A DNA stretch of 39,778 nt from Kitasatospora griseola (GCF_014648555.1 NZ_BMRI01000034.1:1-39778); one strand, 5' to 3'; counted from the stretch's first letter, positions 18,956 through 27,450 are shown. Made by a program: numbers and translations. Notes: generated by a model not told the origin, from the sequence alone.

Positions 18956-19097
18956 GAGGCATCTCCCCCCAGGTCGGTTGCGGTGCTCCAACCCTCTTCC
19001 GTGCCGCGGCACTTGGGGAGCCACGCCGCATGGTGGCATCCGGCGTACCAGGATCGGCGCTGGACGCCCCGGGCCGCCCGTACGCATCATCGACACC

Positions 19098-19988
19098 ATG
19101 ACCACCACGCCCCGACCCGCGCCCCAGCAGGCCGAACTGGCCGCGTTCCTGCGGGCCAAGCGCGCCCGTCTGCAGCCCGAGGACGTCGGCCTGCCGCGTG
19201 GGCCGCGCCGTCGCACCCCGGGGCTGCGCCGCCAGGAAGTCGCCCAGCTGGCCGCCGTCAGCGTCGAGTGGTACGTCCGACTGGAACAGGGGCGGGTCGG
19301 CACCCCGGGCACGGCCGTCCTGGACGCGCTCGCCGACGCCCTGCGCCTGGCCCCGGACGAGGCCCGGCACCTGCGCCTGCTCGCCCGCCGCGAGAGCCGC
19401 CACGCGGCTCCCGCCGCCGGACCGGACCGGCAGGTCCGCGCCTCGCTCCGCCAACTCCTGGACGGCATACCGCTGTTCCCCGCCTACCTCACCGATCACC
19501 GGCTCGCCGTGCTGGCCCACAATGCGGCGGCCCGAGCCCTGTTCGGGGCCGGATTCGGCACCGGCCGGGCCGACAACACCGCGCGGACACTCTTCCTCGA
19601 CCCGGCCGCACGCGCCGGCCAGCTCGACTGGCAGCGGATCGCCCGGGAGACCGTCGGCCACCTCCGGGCCGGCCACGCCCGCCACCCGGGCGACCCCCGA
19701 ATGGCCGCACTGGTCGCCGAACTGCGCTCCCACAGCAGCGAGTTCGACACCTGGTGGACCGACCACACCGTCCTCGAACGCTCCACCGGCAGCAAACGCG
19801 TCCGCCACCCCGAGGCCGGCGAGCTCCGACTGCACTACGACATCCTCTCCACCGGCCCCACCACCGACCACCTGCTCTTCACCGTCACCCCGGCCGACAC
19901 CGCCACCGACCACGCCCTCCGCCGCCTGGTCACCGCCCACACCACCGGAACCGCAGGCACCACCGTCCACCCGATCAACGCCGCCTGA
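19098..19988 (+). CDS. MmyB-type helix-turn-helix regulator
   Basis: This 296-residue protein has an XRE helix-turn-helix at about residues 35-70 (LRRQEVAQLAAVSVEWYVRL, followed by EQGR) and a C-terminal MmyB-like PAS-type ligand-binding domain (IPLFPAYLTDHRLAVLAHNA, later TWWTDHTV and LRLHYDIL). Actinomycetes carry many paralogues; most appear to regulate an adjacent divergent enzyme gene, sometimes with fatty-acid-like ligands. Here the divergent neighbour is the secreted PEBP-like gene, a plausible target. The ATG at 19098 has no strong Shine-Dalgarno. Codon use matches the rest of the window. Confidence 0.9.
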   Translation: MTTTPRPAPQQAELAAFLRAKRARLQPEDVGLPRGPRRRTPGLRRQEVAQLAAVSVEWYVRLEQGRVGTPGTAVLDALADALRLAPDEARHLRLLARRESRHAAPAAGPDRQVRASLRQLLDGIPLFPAYLTDHRLAVLAHNAAARALFGAGFGTGRADNTARTLFLDPAARAGQLDWQRIARETVGHLRAGHARHPGDPRMAALVAELRSHSSEFDTWWTDHTVLERSTGSKRVRHPEAGELRLHYDILSTGPTTDHLLFTVTPADTATDHALRRLVTAHTTGTAGTTVHPINAA

Positions 19989-20033
19989 CCCATCCACCTC
20001 CGGTCTGTCGGCAGGCCGGCGGATACTGGCGAC

Positions 20034-20477
20034 ATGCCGCCCACCGCGTCCTCGCCGTCCGTCGCCGCCCGGATGAGCCGCCAGTCCTCCCGGGACACCG
20101 CCCAGGAACTCGCGGTCCGGCGTCTGCTGTACGCCTCGGGCCTGCGCTACCGGGTCAACGCCAAGGTCCCCGGCCTGCCGCGCCGCACCGTGGACATCCT
20201 CTTCCTCGGCCCCCGCGTCGCGGTCTTCCTGGACGGCTGCTTCTGGCACGGCTGCCCCGAGCACGCCACCAGCCCCAAGGCCAACGCCGAGTGGTGGCGC
20301 ACCAAGCTCGACCGCAACATCTCCCGCGACCACGAAACCACCGCCCACCTCACCGCCGAGGGCTGGACCGTCCTCCGCTTCTGGGAACACGAACCCCCCG
20401 AAGAGGTGGCTCGCACCGTCCACGACCTGGTCGTCGCCCGCCGGAGTCTTCGGCATCGGTCCCCGACGCAAACGTGA
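20034..20477 (+). CDS. vsr: Very short patch repair endonuclease Vsr
   Basis: This 147-residue protein is a clear Vsr: RMSRQSSRDTAQELAVRR near residues 14-30, RTVDILFLGPRVAVFLDGCF, then WHGCPEH and NAEWWRTKLDRNISRD, and WTVLRFWEHE late in the protein. Vsr nicks next to T-G mismatches formed when 5-methylcytosine deaminates, and is usually encoded beside a cytosine-C5 methyltransferase. Two such genes follow directly (63-nt gap), so it most likely protects the host from mutation at their methylated sites. The catalytic Asp of VDILF and the zinc-ligand region CFWHGC are present. The ATG at 20034 has little Shine-Dalgarno; the internal ATG in RMSRQ is an alternative start. Confidence 0.95.
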   Translation: MPPTASSPSVAARMSRQSSRDTAQELAVRRLLYASGLRYRVNAKVPGLPRRTVDILFLGPRVAVFLDGCFWHGCPEHATSPKANAEWWRTKLDRNISRDHETTAHLTAEGWTVLRFWEHEPPEEVARTVHDLVVARRSLRHRSPTQT

Positions 20478-20540
20478 CCCCTTCTCCACCGGAACGATCT
20501 AGTCTGGCGGCGAACGGTTGCGAACGCGCACGAGGCAACA

Positions 20541-21530
20541 GTGTCCGAGCCAGGCCACGGAGGTGGAAATTTGAGTCCCCGGCGCTTCACATCCCTGGAG
20601 ATCTGTTCCGGCGCGGGCGCACAGGCCCTCGGGCTGGAACGCGCCGGCTTCGACCCGGTGATGTTGATCGACAACAAGGCGCATGCGTGCGAGACGATCC
20701 GCCGTAATCGGCCGGACTGGCAGGTGCGCTGCGAGAATGTGATCGATTTCGATCCGGTCGATCATCCAATGGTCTACGACGTGGATCTGCTCACCGGCGG
20801 CCTGCCTCGGATCAAGTCGATGGCAGCGGTCCGCCGGGCCGAGGACGAGACCGAGCGCAGGTTGCTGAAGGCCGCCGTCCTGCTGCTGACTGCCGTCCGG
20901 CCACAGGCACTGCTGCTGGAGAACCTGCCCGACCTGGTCGAAAAGGACGAGTTCACCGACGACCGGTCGTGGATCGAGGACGAGTTGGCACACGCCGGCT
21001 ACCGGCCCCACTGGCAGGTCCTGAACGCGGCGGACTACGGCGTTCCACAGAACCGTCGGAGCGGCTTCCTGGTCGCCCTGGCCGACAGCTGTCGCGGCGA
21101 CTTCGTCTGGCCCGAGCCGGGAACCGGCTCCGCCGTCACTGTCGGCGAGGCCCTCGGCGATTCGATGGCGACCCACGGATGGCCCGGTGCGCGACGGTGG
21201 GCCGAACAGGCCGACCGCCCGGCACCCGCGCTGGTCGGCGGATCCGACCGCCACGGTGGGCCGGACCTCGGCCCGACAGGCAGCAAGCGCGCCTGGGCGG
21301 CCCTCGGGATCGACGGCAGGGGCATCGCCGACGACTATCCTGCCGCCGACTTCCCACTCGACGGGGTCCCCAGACTCAACGTTCGCCAGGCAGCGACGAT
21401 TCAAGGAATCCCGGAGGACTGGGTCATCCACGGTCGGAAGACAGCCGCCTATCGACAGGTCGGGCACGCAATGCCGCCTCCGCTGGCCACAGCCGTGGGC
21501 CGCGCCATCGCGACTTCGCTGGGCAGTTAG
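20541..21530 (+). CDS. Cytosine-C5 methyltransferase homologue without catalytic Cys
   Basis: This 329-residue protein has the family's order: motif I FTSLEICSGAGAQALGLE (about residues 16-33), motif VI LLLENLPDLV (about 124-133), motif VIII GVPQNRRSGF, and motifs IX-X NVRQAATIQGIP and QVGHAMPPPLATAVG. Motif IV, normally GGPPCQ, reads GGLPRIKS (residues 86-93): the nucleophilic Cys is Arg90. As written it should not methylate DNA alone. It may be a DNA-binding or regulatory partner of the second methyltransferase, which starts 10 nt after its stop. The GTG at 20541 has GAGG 7 nt upstream. Length is slightly short for the family, with little room for a target-recognition domain. The base change could also be a sequencing error, though the flanking residues differ from consensus as well. 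Confidence 0.85.
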   Translation: MSEPGHGGGNLSPRRFTSLEICSGAGAQALGLERAGFDPVMLIDNKAHACETIRRNRPDWQVRCENVIDFDPVDHPMVYDVDLLTGGLPRIKSMAAVRRAEDETERRLLKAAVLLLTAVRPQALLLENLPDLVEKDEFTDDRSWIEDELAHAGYRPHWQVLNAADYGVPQNRRSGFLVALADSCRGDFVWPEPGTGSAVTVGEALGDSMATHGWPGARRWAEQADRPAPALVGGSDRHGGPDLGPTGSKRAWAALGIDGRGIADDYPAADFPLDGVPRLNVRQAATIQGIPEDWVIHGRKTAAYRQVGHAMPPPLATAVGRAIATSLGS

Positions 21531-21540
21531 GATCTCCCCC

Positions 21541-22710
21541 ATGCACTCCGTCGCCGAAGCCCCCCTCGACACCTTCGTTCCCGGGGCAGCCGACGACCCG
21601 GTGGCCGAGATGGACCCGGACCAGGATCGCTCCGAGATTGTCGACCTGTTCGCAGGACCGGGCGGGCTCGACATGGCCGCGCAGGCACTTGGCCTCACAG
21701 TGACCGGCATCGAGTGGGACGACGATGCATGCCGCACCCGGCTGGCCAACGCTCTGGAAACCAGGAAGGGCGACGTCCGGAAGTTCGGCCCCGGCGATTT
21801 CCCGAACGCCAGGATCCTGGCCGGCGGACCACCGTGCCAGACGTTCACCGTCGCGGGCAGCGGTGCCGGGCGCCGCGCTCTGGACCAGGTGATCGCCTAC
21901 GGCCGCCGGATGGCCAACGGCGAGGACATTCGAGCGGAGCTCGACTCGCACAAGGACCCTCGCACCGGCCTGGTACTCGAACCGCTGCGCTGGATCCTGG
22001 AGGCCCTGAAGGTCGGCCGCCCGTACGAGGTGATCGTGCTGGAACAGGTCCCGGCTGTCCTGCCGGTGTGGCAGGAGTACCGGCGCATCCTCGGGGAGCG
22101 TGGCTACTCGGCGGAGTGCGAGGTACTGCACACCGAGGAGTTCGGTGTGCCGCAGACCCGCCGTCGCGCAATCCTCATCGCCCGGCTCACGACAGCGAAC
22201 ACCGCCCTGCATCCGCAGGTCGAGATGCCCGTCCCGACCCACCAGCGTTTCCACAAGGGTGAGCGGCCGGTTGCGAACGGCAAGCTCCTTCCCTGGGTGA
22301 CGATGGGCGAGGCGCTCGGCCGGAAGGACAAGTTCAGGATCGTCTCCAACTACGGCACGGGCGGCGATCCCAAGGCCCGCGGCCAACGCACCTCGGACGA
22401 ACCCGCGTTCACCGTCACCGGCAAGGTCTCGCGCAACCGCGTGGTGCCTGCCGGCCAGGAGCCGGACCCGAAGAAGGACGCACGGATCGGCGAGGAGGAA
22501 GCCGGCCGGCTGCAGACCTTTCCCGCCGCCTACCGATGGTCCGGCCGAGCGGTGGCACAGCAGATCGGCAACGCGATCCCGCCCCGGCTCGGGGTGCATG
22601 TACTCGCGGCGGCGTTGGAACTCGGGACCGAAGAGGTCGCAGCGGCCCTGAAATGGCTGGAGAACTGGCAGCCTTCCGAGCCGGCCAGGACCGAGGACGC
22701 CGAAAGCTGA
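21541..22710 (+). CDS. DNA cytosine-C5 methyltransferase (DrmMII-like)
   Basis: This 389-residue enzyme has motif I VDLFAGPGGLDMAAQALG (about 34-51), catalytic motif IV ILAGGPPCQTF with Cys99, motif VI VIVLEQVPAV (about 165-173; EQV in place of the common ENV), motif VIII EFGVPQTRRRAILIA, and a C-terminal QIGNAIPPRLGVHVLAAAL. It should methylate cytosine at C5 in a specific site. A 5mC methyltransferase (DrmMII) marks self DNA in class 2 DISARM, and this gene probably fills that role for the locus on its right. It follows the Cys-less homologue by 10 nt and vsr further upstream: one operon. Many in-frame codons lie upstream, but the ATG at 21541 is the first after the previous gene. Confidence 0.9.
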   Translation: MHSVAEAPLDTFVPGAADDPVAEMDPDQDRSEIVDLFAGPGGLDMAAQALGLTVTGIEWDDDACRTRLANALETRKGDVRKFGPGDFPNARILAGGPPCQTFTVAGSGAGRRALDQVIAYGRRMANGEDIRAELDSHKDPRTGLVLEPLRWILEALKVGRPYEVIVLEQVPAVLPVWQEYRRILGERGYSAECEVLHTEEFGVPQTRRRAILIARLTTANTALHPQVEMPVPTHQRFHKGERPVANGKLLPWVTMGEALGRKDKFRIVSNYGTGGDPKARGQRTSDEPAFTVTGKVSRNRVVPAGQEPDPKKDARIGEEEAGRLQTFPAAYRWSGRAVAQQIGNAIPPRLGVHVLAAALELGTEEVAAALKWLENWQPSEPARTEDAES

Positions 22711-22711
22711 G

Positions 22712-22743
22712 CCGCGGAGACCCGACCGATCGGGTCTCCGCGG
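22712..22743. terminator. Strong bidirectional terminator, 14-bp stem
   Basis: CCGCGGAGACCCGA (22712-22725), loop CCGA, TCGGGTCTCCGCGG (22730-22743): a perfect 14-bp hairpin between the converging methyltransferase and minus-strand operons. Confidence 0.85.
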
Positions 22744-22748
22744 CGAGG

Positions 22749-23657
22749 TCAGGCGGAATCCGCCGCGCGCTTGCGGCTGCGATCGCGCAGCGGTGCCCCG
22801 TCGGCGAGCTCCTGGAACATCAGGGTGAGCCGATCCACCGAGGCACGCCGTGCGGTGCCGTCCTCCGGCCCGTCCGGCAACCGGTCCCAGGGCACCGGAG
22901 GCGCGCCCTCCGCGTCGTCGATCCACGCGAACAGTGCTTCCTGGTCCGGCAGCTCGTCCGGGGCGAGGACGTCGTACAGCAACGTGCTGCCGGCGGAGTT
23001 CACCGCCGTGCACAGGGCGTTGACCCGGTCGCCCAGCCGGGTCGCGCCGGACCTGACCATGCCTTCCAGGACCCTCACCATGGCCAGGGCGGTCGGCTTG
23101 TGGTCGATCGTGTCGAGACGCAGCACAGTGTTGAGCATGTCCTGGTTTCCGCATGCCACCTCGACAGGCCGGTAGTCGGGCCCGTCCCGGAACATCTCGG
23201 CGGCCCACCAGAGCCGGGCGAAGGCCTGACTGTCCTGCGGACCGGCGAAGCGCGGTGTGTTGACCTTCTTCGCCGTGCCATCCTTGGCCTCCCCTGTGGC
23301 GAGGTGACGCCACAGGACGTAGTCCGGGGCGACCGCGAGCGCGAGGAAGTTCCACAGTTCCGGTCTGGCGGCCTCGGCCCGGGTCATCCGGAGGGTCGCG
23401 TGCAGACGCGGCGCCAACCAGGCATCGGCTTCGGTCCGGGCGTCGGCGAACCGGGACATCGCCTCGTCGAGGATCTCCTTCAGCGGCCCGGTGCTCCACC
23501 GGGCCGATCCGTCCTCGATCGAGCCGGCAGCTCGCAGGATCGCCACCTGCGGAAGTCGCTCGTGTCCCGAACGCACGGCGTTGGTCAGATACTTGGACGC
23601 CACCGCCGAGGGGAGCAGTGCGAGCCGATCGGGAACATCGGCACCGGACCGGTTCAA
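22749..23657 (-). CDS. Unknown protein, last gene of minus-strand trio (DUF6339-like)
   Basis: The protein is about 302 residues from a TTG at 23657, whose first bases overlap the preceding stop (TTGA); AGGAAGG lies about 9 nt upstream. A longer frame exists but would overlap the previous gene by more than 100 nt. Visible blocks: YLTNAVRSGHERLPQVAIL, RPELWNFLALAVAPDYVLWRH, QAFARLWWAAEMFRDGPDY, CGNQDMLNTVLRL and a basic tail. It is helical, soluble, without signal or membrane segments and without a nuclease motif I can name. From memory it resembles proteins labelled DUF6339 in actinomycetes; this is unverified. Conserved-looking Trp/His/Asp residues suggest a folded domain. Coupling to the ATPase gene suggests they act together. 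Confidence 0.7.
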   Translation of the reverse strand: MNRSGADVPDRLALLPSAVASKYLTNAVRSGHERLPQVAILRAAGSIEDGSARWSTGPLKEILDEAMSRFADARTEADAWLAPRLHATLRMTRAEAARPELWNFLALAVAPDYVLWRHLATGEAKDGTAKKVNTPRFAGPQDSQAFARLWWAAEMFRDGPDYRPVEVACGNQDMLNTVLRLDTIDHKPTALAMVRVLEGMVRSGATRLGDRVNALCTAVNSAGSTLLYDVLAPDELPDQEALFAWIDDAEGAPPVPWDRLPDGPEDGTARRASVDRLTLMFQELADGAPLRDRSRKRAADSA

Positions 23658-24631
23658 CGGGCTGCACCTTCCTGGGGTCGGGACACCGCGCGGAGAGCGG
23701 TGGTCAGGTTCTTCGGGGCCTGGGCCCGACGAGAAGCCGCGAACTGGATCCTGGACTGCAGTTCGGCCCAACCATGCCCCTCGGTTCGCCGGCTGTGGAT
23801 CTCCGCAAGGGCGTCCGCGAGGGGAAGCCCGGGGAAGACATCCGGAAGCATGGCGCGCAGGACGGGTTCCTTCCAGCCGTCCGGCACCTGCGGGGCACCG
23901 TCGTCGTCGACCTCCAGGTCACCGACGGCAGAATGGAACATCGCTGTCCAGGCATCGCCGGCGATCTGGGTGGCAACGAGTCCGGCAGCCGCTTTCTCCA
24001 ACGGTCCGCGAGCTCCGTTGAGCAGCGCCCCCAGCCCTTCGAACGAGGTGTTGAGGAGCACGGTGGGCAGTTCACCGGAGGTCTCGACCAGCCAGGGGGC
24101 TTCCTTGAACGGCCTCAGCCATTCCTGCGGCCCGTCCCGGAAGTCCTCCTCCACGATCTCGATGTCGCGCTGCCGAACCGCAGTCCTCGCGAGAAGGTCG
24201 ACCACCCACGGCACGTCACCGGTCCCGATGACCCGCCCGTCGATGCCGTCGTACGAGCCGACCACGCTGACCTGAAGGACGGCACGGGCGACATACATGG
24301 AACGGCGAAGACGTATCTCGCCTCGCCACCGAGTGTCGTCGCGGCGACGTTCCAGTCGTGCGACCGTGCGGGAGTTGGTGGCGCCCTCCGTCAGAACGGC
24401 CACGCAAGCGACCGAGGCCCAGGGGCCGTCGGCCAGTTCGTCGTTGGGCAGCCCGACCTCGAGTTCGAGGGTGGCCTCCTCCCAGTCGTCGCGTCCGGCC
24501 AGGTGCAACGCGACAACCTGTTCACGTGGGGAGATCAGCGAGAACGGCAGGGCCTTCCCGTCGATGCCGGCCTGACGCACGGTGATGTCGACACGTCCGG
24601 CGAGAGTCGGGTACGGGTACACGGTGCTCAT
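23654..24631 (-). CDS. Unknown protein, middle gene of minus-strand trio
   Basis: This 325-residue protein is not recognised. The first about 150 residues look beta-rich (VDITVRQAGIDGKALPFSLI, ATLELEVGLPNDELADGPWA, ARAVLQVSVVGSYDGIDGRV), the rest helical (PTVLLNTSFEGLGALLNGAR, AKNLTTALR-like tail). There is no signal peptide, membrane segment or catalytic motif that I can identify. The ATG at 24631 overlaps the stop of the upstream GHKL gene (ATGA), and its own stop overlaps the TTG of the next gene, so all three should be made together in fixed ratio. It may be a structural partner of the GHKL ATPase; that is inference from coupling only. Confidence 0.75.
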   Translation of the reverse strand: MSTVYPYPTLAGRVDITVRQAGIDGKALPFSLISPREQVVALHLAGRDDWEEATLELEVGLPNDELADGPWASVACVAVLTEGATNSRTVARLERRRDDTRWRGEIRLRRSMYVARAVLQVSVVGSYDGIDGRVIGTGDVPWVVDLLARTAVRQRDIEIVEEDFRDGPQEWLRPFKEAPWLVETSGELPTVLLNTSFEGLGALLNGARGPLEKAAAGLVATQIAGDAWTAMFHSAVGDLEVDDDGAPQVPDGWKEPVLRAMLPDVFPGLPLADALAEIHSRRTEGHGWAELQSRIQFAASRRAQAPKNLTTALRAVSRPQEGAAR

Positions 24632-26712
24632 GCCGGAACCTCCTGGGCCTGACGGATGTCCACAACCACGCCCGCCAACGAGGCCGGGACGGGATGGCTG
24701 TCGACGGCGGTGGTCCCGGAGAACCTTGCGGACCGCACCTCGGGGTCCACGACGATCCTGCCGTCGAGCACCCGACAGTTCTCGTTCGCGGTGAGTTCGG
24801 CCCACCTGAGAGCGGGCCTGCTCCCGGAGCGGACGTCGAACTTGGCGACGGGCACGAGCTGCCAGGAATCGTCCCGCTGCGGGACCTTCAGCGTCACGTC
24901 GAGGGTCCACGATCCGGAGGCATCGACCCTGCCGCTCACCCGGTCCACCACCGGGTAGCCCTCGACCCGTCGGCTGCCGGCGGACGGAAGGTCCAGCCGC
25001 AACAGGCCGCGCAGAATCTCGGGTCCGTCACCGGTCGGCCGGGTCGAGCGACGCCCGACCACCGCGCGCAGGGCCGCGTCGACGGCCGCGTTGAACTCGG
25101 TGAGCCGGCGCGGCGCGTTGAGGTACGTCGCAGTGAGCTCGTCGGTGGTGCCCCACCGGTCGTGCTCCGGTGGCTCGGCGGCGCGCAGGAACGCCTCGGC
25201 CGCCCGGACCGACTCGTCGTCGTTCCCGGTCGCGAACCCGGCGAGCAGCACCGCCTGGAACGGATCGACGCCGAGGCCGAGGTTGCGCGGGCGCCTGGTC
25301 GTCACCGTCATGCGGGTACCGCGCATGCACACGATGCGGCTGTGCTCGGTGTCCGCGTCGTCCGCAGGCGTCACCAACAGCACCGCCCGGTGCTCGCGCA
25401 CCCCGCTCCCGCGCCCGGCCGCCCGCAGCGCGGGAATGTCGAGCACCACGTCGGTCGCCACCACCTGGTCCGCGGCGGTGAGTTCGGCAACGGTCTCGCC
25501 GTCCAAGTGGGACCGCAGGGCACGGGTGAGCGCGGGGTGGCGTTCCGTCGGGTCGACCCGGCGCTCCTCGACGACCGTGACCCCGTCCTTCATCGCCCGT
25601 ACCGATGCCTCAAGCACTGCGGGAGTGGAACGGCCGGCCGTCATGGCCGCCCAGAAGTTGTCGGCGAGCGCCTCGACGAGCGCGTCGTACGTCTCCTTCA
25701 ACGTGCTGCTGTGCCCGGCGGCGTCGTGGGCGCCGACGATCAGGAACGAGGTACCCGGGTCGTCGCTGTCGCGCTCCAGCCACAGGTCGGCGGCCGTCCG
25801 TTCGTCGGCCCACCAGGAGCGCGAAACGCCCTCGTGCTCCTTCTCCGTGTCCGGTTCGCCCAGCCACGCCGGGCCGGCGTACGCCACCCCGTCGACCGTC
25901 CGCCACGGCAGGTCGAGACGGCCCACCACCCGGCGGGCCGTACGCCCTTCGTGGCTCTCCGAAAGGGTGCTGTTGATCAGCACCAGGCCGAGCCGGCTGG
26001 CCGCCCACAGGGTGGCCTTGCCCAGGCCGTACGATCCGCCCGCCCGGTCATCACGCTTGTGACTGTCGAGCTGCCGGCGAACCACGGCGGCGAACCGCCC
26101 GTCACCGTACTCGGGTCCGGTGAGGCCGGACGCGTTGTAGTCGTCGACTCGCAGCAGCAGCAGCGAGGACTCCTCCCTCAGCAACCGCAGGCCTTCGGCG
26201 AGCACCCGGCCGACCTTCTGACGGGACCGGGCCGCCACGTCGTAGTGAGGTTCGAGTTCGTTCCACTTCAACGCGGTGAGGAACCTGTTGAGGTGCTCCC
26301 CCGTCAACTCGTGCAGGGTGAAACGCACTCGCACCGGCCGGGCGATGTCGTACCGTTCGTCCATACTGTTCTGGGTCGCCTCACGCGCCAACACCGCCAG
26401 GTTCGCGTCGAAGGCGAAGGCCGCCGCGTTGCCGTACTCGCGCCCACCATCCGCGTGCGCGAGCCGGTGGTGCCAGGTGACCGGGCGGGCCGACCCCGCG
26501 TCGGTGTCCCTGGTGACCACGGTGGCCAGGTCCGTGCCCAGGAGCTGGGCGATCCTCGGCATGAGTGTGGGCTTCGGCTGCGCCCTGCCGGTCACCCATG
26601 CCGACACCGCCGCCCGCGTCAGGTCCAGTTCCTCGGCGAACTGAGCCTGTGTCATACCGACCCGCCGGAGCTGACGCCCGAGCCAGACGCCGAAGTGTTC
26701 GCTGTCCTCCAT
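24628..26712 (-). CDS. XRE helix-turn-helix fused to GHKL ATPase
   Basis: This 694-residue protein joins an N-terminal XRE helix-turn-helix (about residues 19-55: MTQAQFAEELDLTRAAVSAW) to a Bergerat-fold ATP-binding domain. The N box is LAREATQNSMDER (about 107-120; Glu111, Asn115), the G1 box LRVDDYNASGL (about 187-197) and the G2 box GGSYGLGKATLWAAS (about 225-239). The last 400 residues have no domain I recognise. GHKL proteins use ATP binding for clamp-like dimerisation (MutL, Hsp90, gyrase, MORC). The DNA-binding part may act as autoregulator or target sensor. The ATG at 26712 (MEDSEHFGV) begins just before the DNA-binding domain, with AGAGGGG close upstream; the frame opens 46 codons earlier but through promoter-like sequence. 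It heads the coupled minus-strand trio. Confidence 0.82.
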   Translation of the reverse strand: MEDSEHFGVWLGRQLRRVGMTQAQFAEELDLTRAAVSAWVTGRAQPKPTLMPRIAQLLGTDLATVVTRDTDAGSARPVTWHHRLAHADGGREYGNAAAFAFDANLAVLAREATQNSMDERYDIARPVRVRFTLHELTGEHLNRFLTALKWNELEPHYDVAARSRQKVGRVLAEGLRLLREESSLLLLRVDDYNASGLTGPEYGDGRFAAVVRRQLDSHKRDDRAGGSYGLGKATLWAASRLGLVLINSTLSESHEGRTARRVVGRLDLPWRTVDGVAYAGPAWLGEPDTEKEHEGVSRSWWADERTAADLWLERDSDDPGTSFLIVGAHDAAGHSSTLKETYDALVEALADNFWAAMTAGRSTPAVLEASVRAMKDGVTVVEERRVDPTERHPALTRALRSHLDGETVAELTAADQVVATDVVLDIPALRAAGRGSGVREHRAVLLVTPADDADTEHSRIVCMRGTRMTVTTRRPRNLGLGVDPFQAVLLAGFATGNDDESVRAAEAFLRAAEPPEHDRWGTTDELTATYLNAPRRLTEFNAAVDAALRAVVGRRSTRPTGDGPEILRGLLRLDLPSAGSRRVEGYPVVDRVSGRVDASGSWTLDVTLKVPQRDDSWQLVPVAKFDVRSGSRPALRWAELTANENCRVLDGRIVVDPEVRSARFSGTTAVDSHPVPASLAGVVVDIRQAQEVPA

Positions 26713-27042
26713 CGCCCCTCTTCCGTTCCGCTGTCGTGCCGGACCAGCGTAGCAGTAGAAGTTGACAGCCCATGGAGTGTCAAATTGCCTTTGACGCCCA
26801 GTCGCCCGGAATGCGCCAGCAGTGGAATGGAAGAAAATCTCAATTCTCAATAATTATCCTCAATGTCGGATTTCCGCCTCGTTCGACACCCCTTCGAGGG
26901 GGTGGACAGGGCTCACCCGGAGCCGCTAGGGTCCAAGTGTCGAGCAGCCCAACTCCCAAGCGGATACGGCTCACAGACCAACCGGGCCAGAGCTCTGTCG
27001 AAATGCAGGTCGGTATCCGGTATTTCATTTGGGAGGGGACCC
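26713..27042. promoter_or_regulatory. Divergent control region of the DISARM-like locus
   Basis: No gene lies in this 330-nt gap between two divergent operons. It holds an inverted repeat TTGACA (26762-26767) / TGTCAA (26778-26783), a candidate operator for the XRE protein that also supplies a -35-like TTGACA on the minus strand. There are three direct CTCAAT repeats (starting 26839, 26846, 26859) in an unusually AT-rich patch. A CACCCC-TTCGAG-GGGGTG hairpin lies at 26887-26904. Further TGTCGA-type half-sites occur as TTCGACA (26882-26888), GTGTCGA (26937-26943) and TGTCGAA (26996-27002). The downstream gene's Shine-Dalgarno GGGAGGGG is at about 27031-27038. Confidence 0.5.
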
Positions 27043-27450
27043 ATGAATTCGTTCTTGACGGAGATGGCGCGCCGTCTTGCGCGCTACGACGCCCTGCCGG
27101 ACGCCGCGCGCAGGGAGGACTACCGCGCGAGGGTGTGGGGGGTCGAGGAGTACGAGGTGGAGCACTGGCGCTCCGAGGTCGCTGCCCAGCTGCGCGCCCG
27201 GGCGACGGTGGCCGAACAGCTCGCGCGTACCGAGGAGGAGGCCGTGCAGCCTCCCGATCACGGGCGTGTCGTGCAGCCCCGCCCGCAGAAGCGCGGCACT
27301 TCCGGCGCCTCCCGGGGCAAGGGGCGCCCCTGGACGCCGATGCCGTCGGGCGGTCCCGGCCGTCACGGACGGACCGAGTCGACGGTCCCGCCGTCGGCGG
27401 ACGTGCCGCGCCGGGTTGTCATGACGATCACCATCACGGTCGAAGGCTGA
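27043..27450 (+). CDS. Small protein of unknown function
   Basis: This 135-residue protein starts at an ATG 4 nt after a strong GGGAGGGG site. Residues 1-65 form a charged helical region (RLARYDALPDAARREDYRAR, VEEYEVEHWRSEVAAQLRAR). Residues about 70-110 are low-complexity, basic and Gly/Pro-rich (PRPQKRGTSGASRGKGRPW). The end is a short beta-like tail (RRVVMTITITVEG). There is no known domain, signal peptide or membrane segment. The basic linker could bind nucleic acid. It is the first gene after the divergent control region, separated from the helicase genes by a strong hairpin, so it may be made in excess of them. It could be a regulator, an adaptor or a toxin/antitoxin-like component; the sequence does not decide. 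Confidence 0.7.
   Translation: MNSFLTEMARRLARYDALPDAARREDYRARVWGVEEYEVEHWRSEVAAQLRARATVAEQLARTEEEAVQPPDHGRVVQPRPQKRGTSGASRGKGRPWTPMPSGGPGRHGRTESTVPPSADVPRRVVMTITITVEG

Noticed and set aside
20034-22710. A plain type II restriction-modification system
   Set aside because: No restriction endonuclease gene is present, and the two methyltransferase genes converge on a locus containing drmAB.
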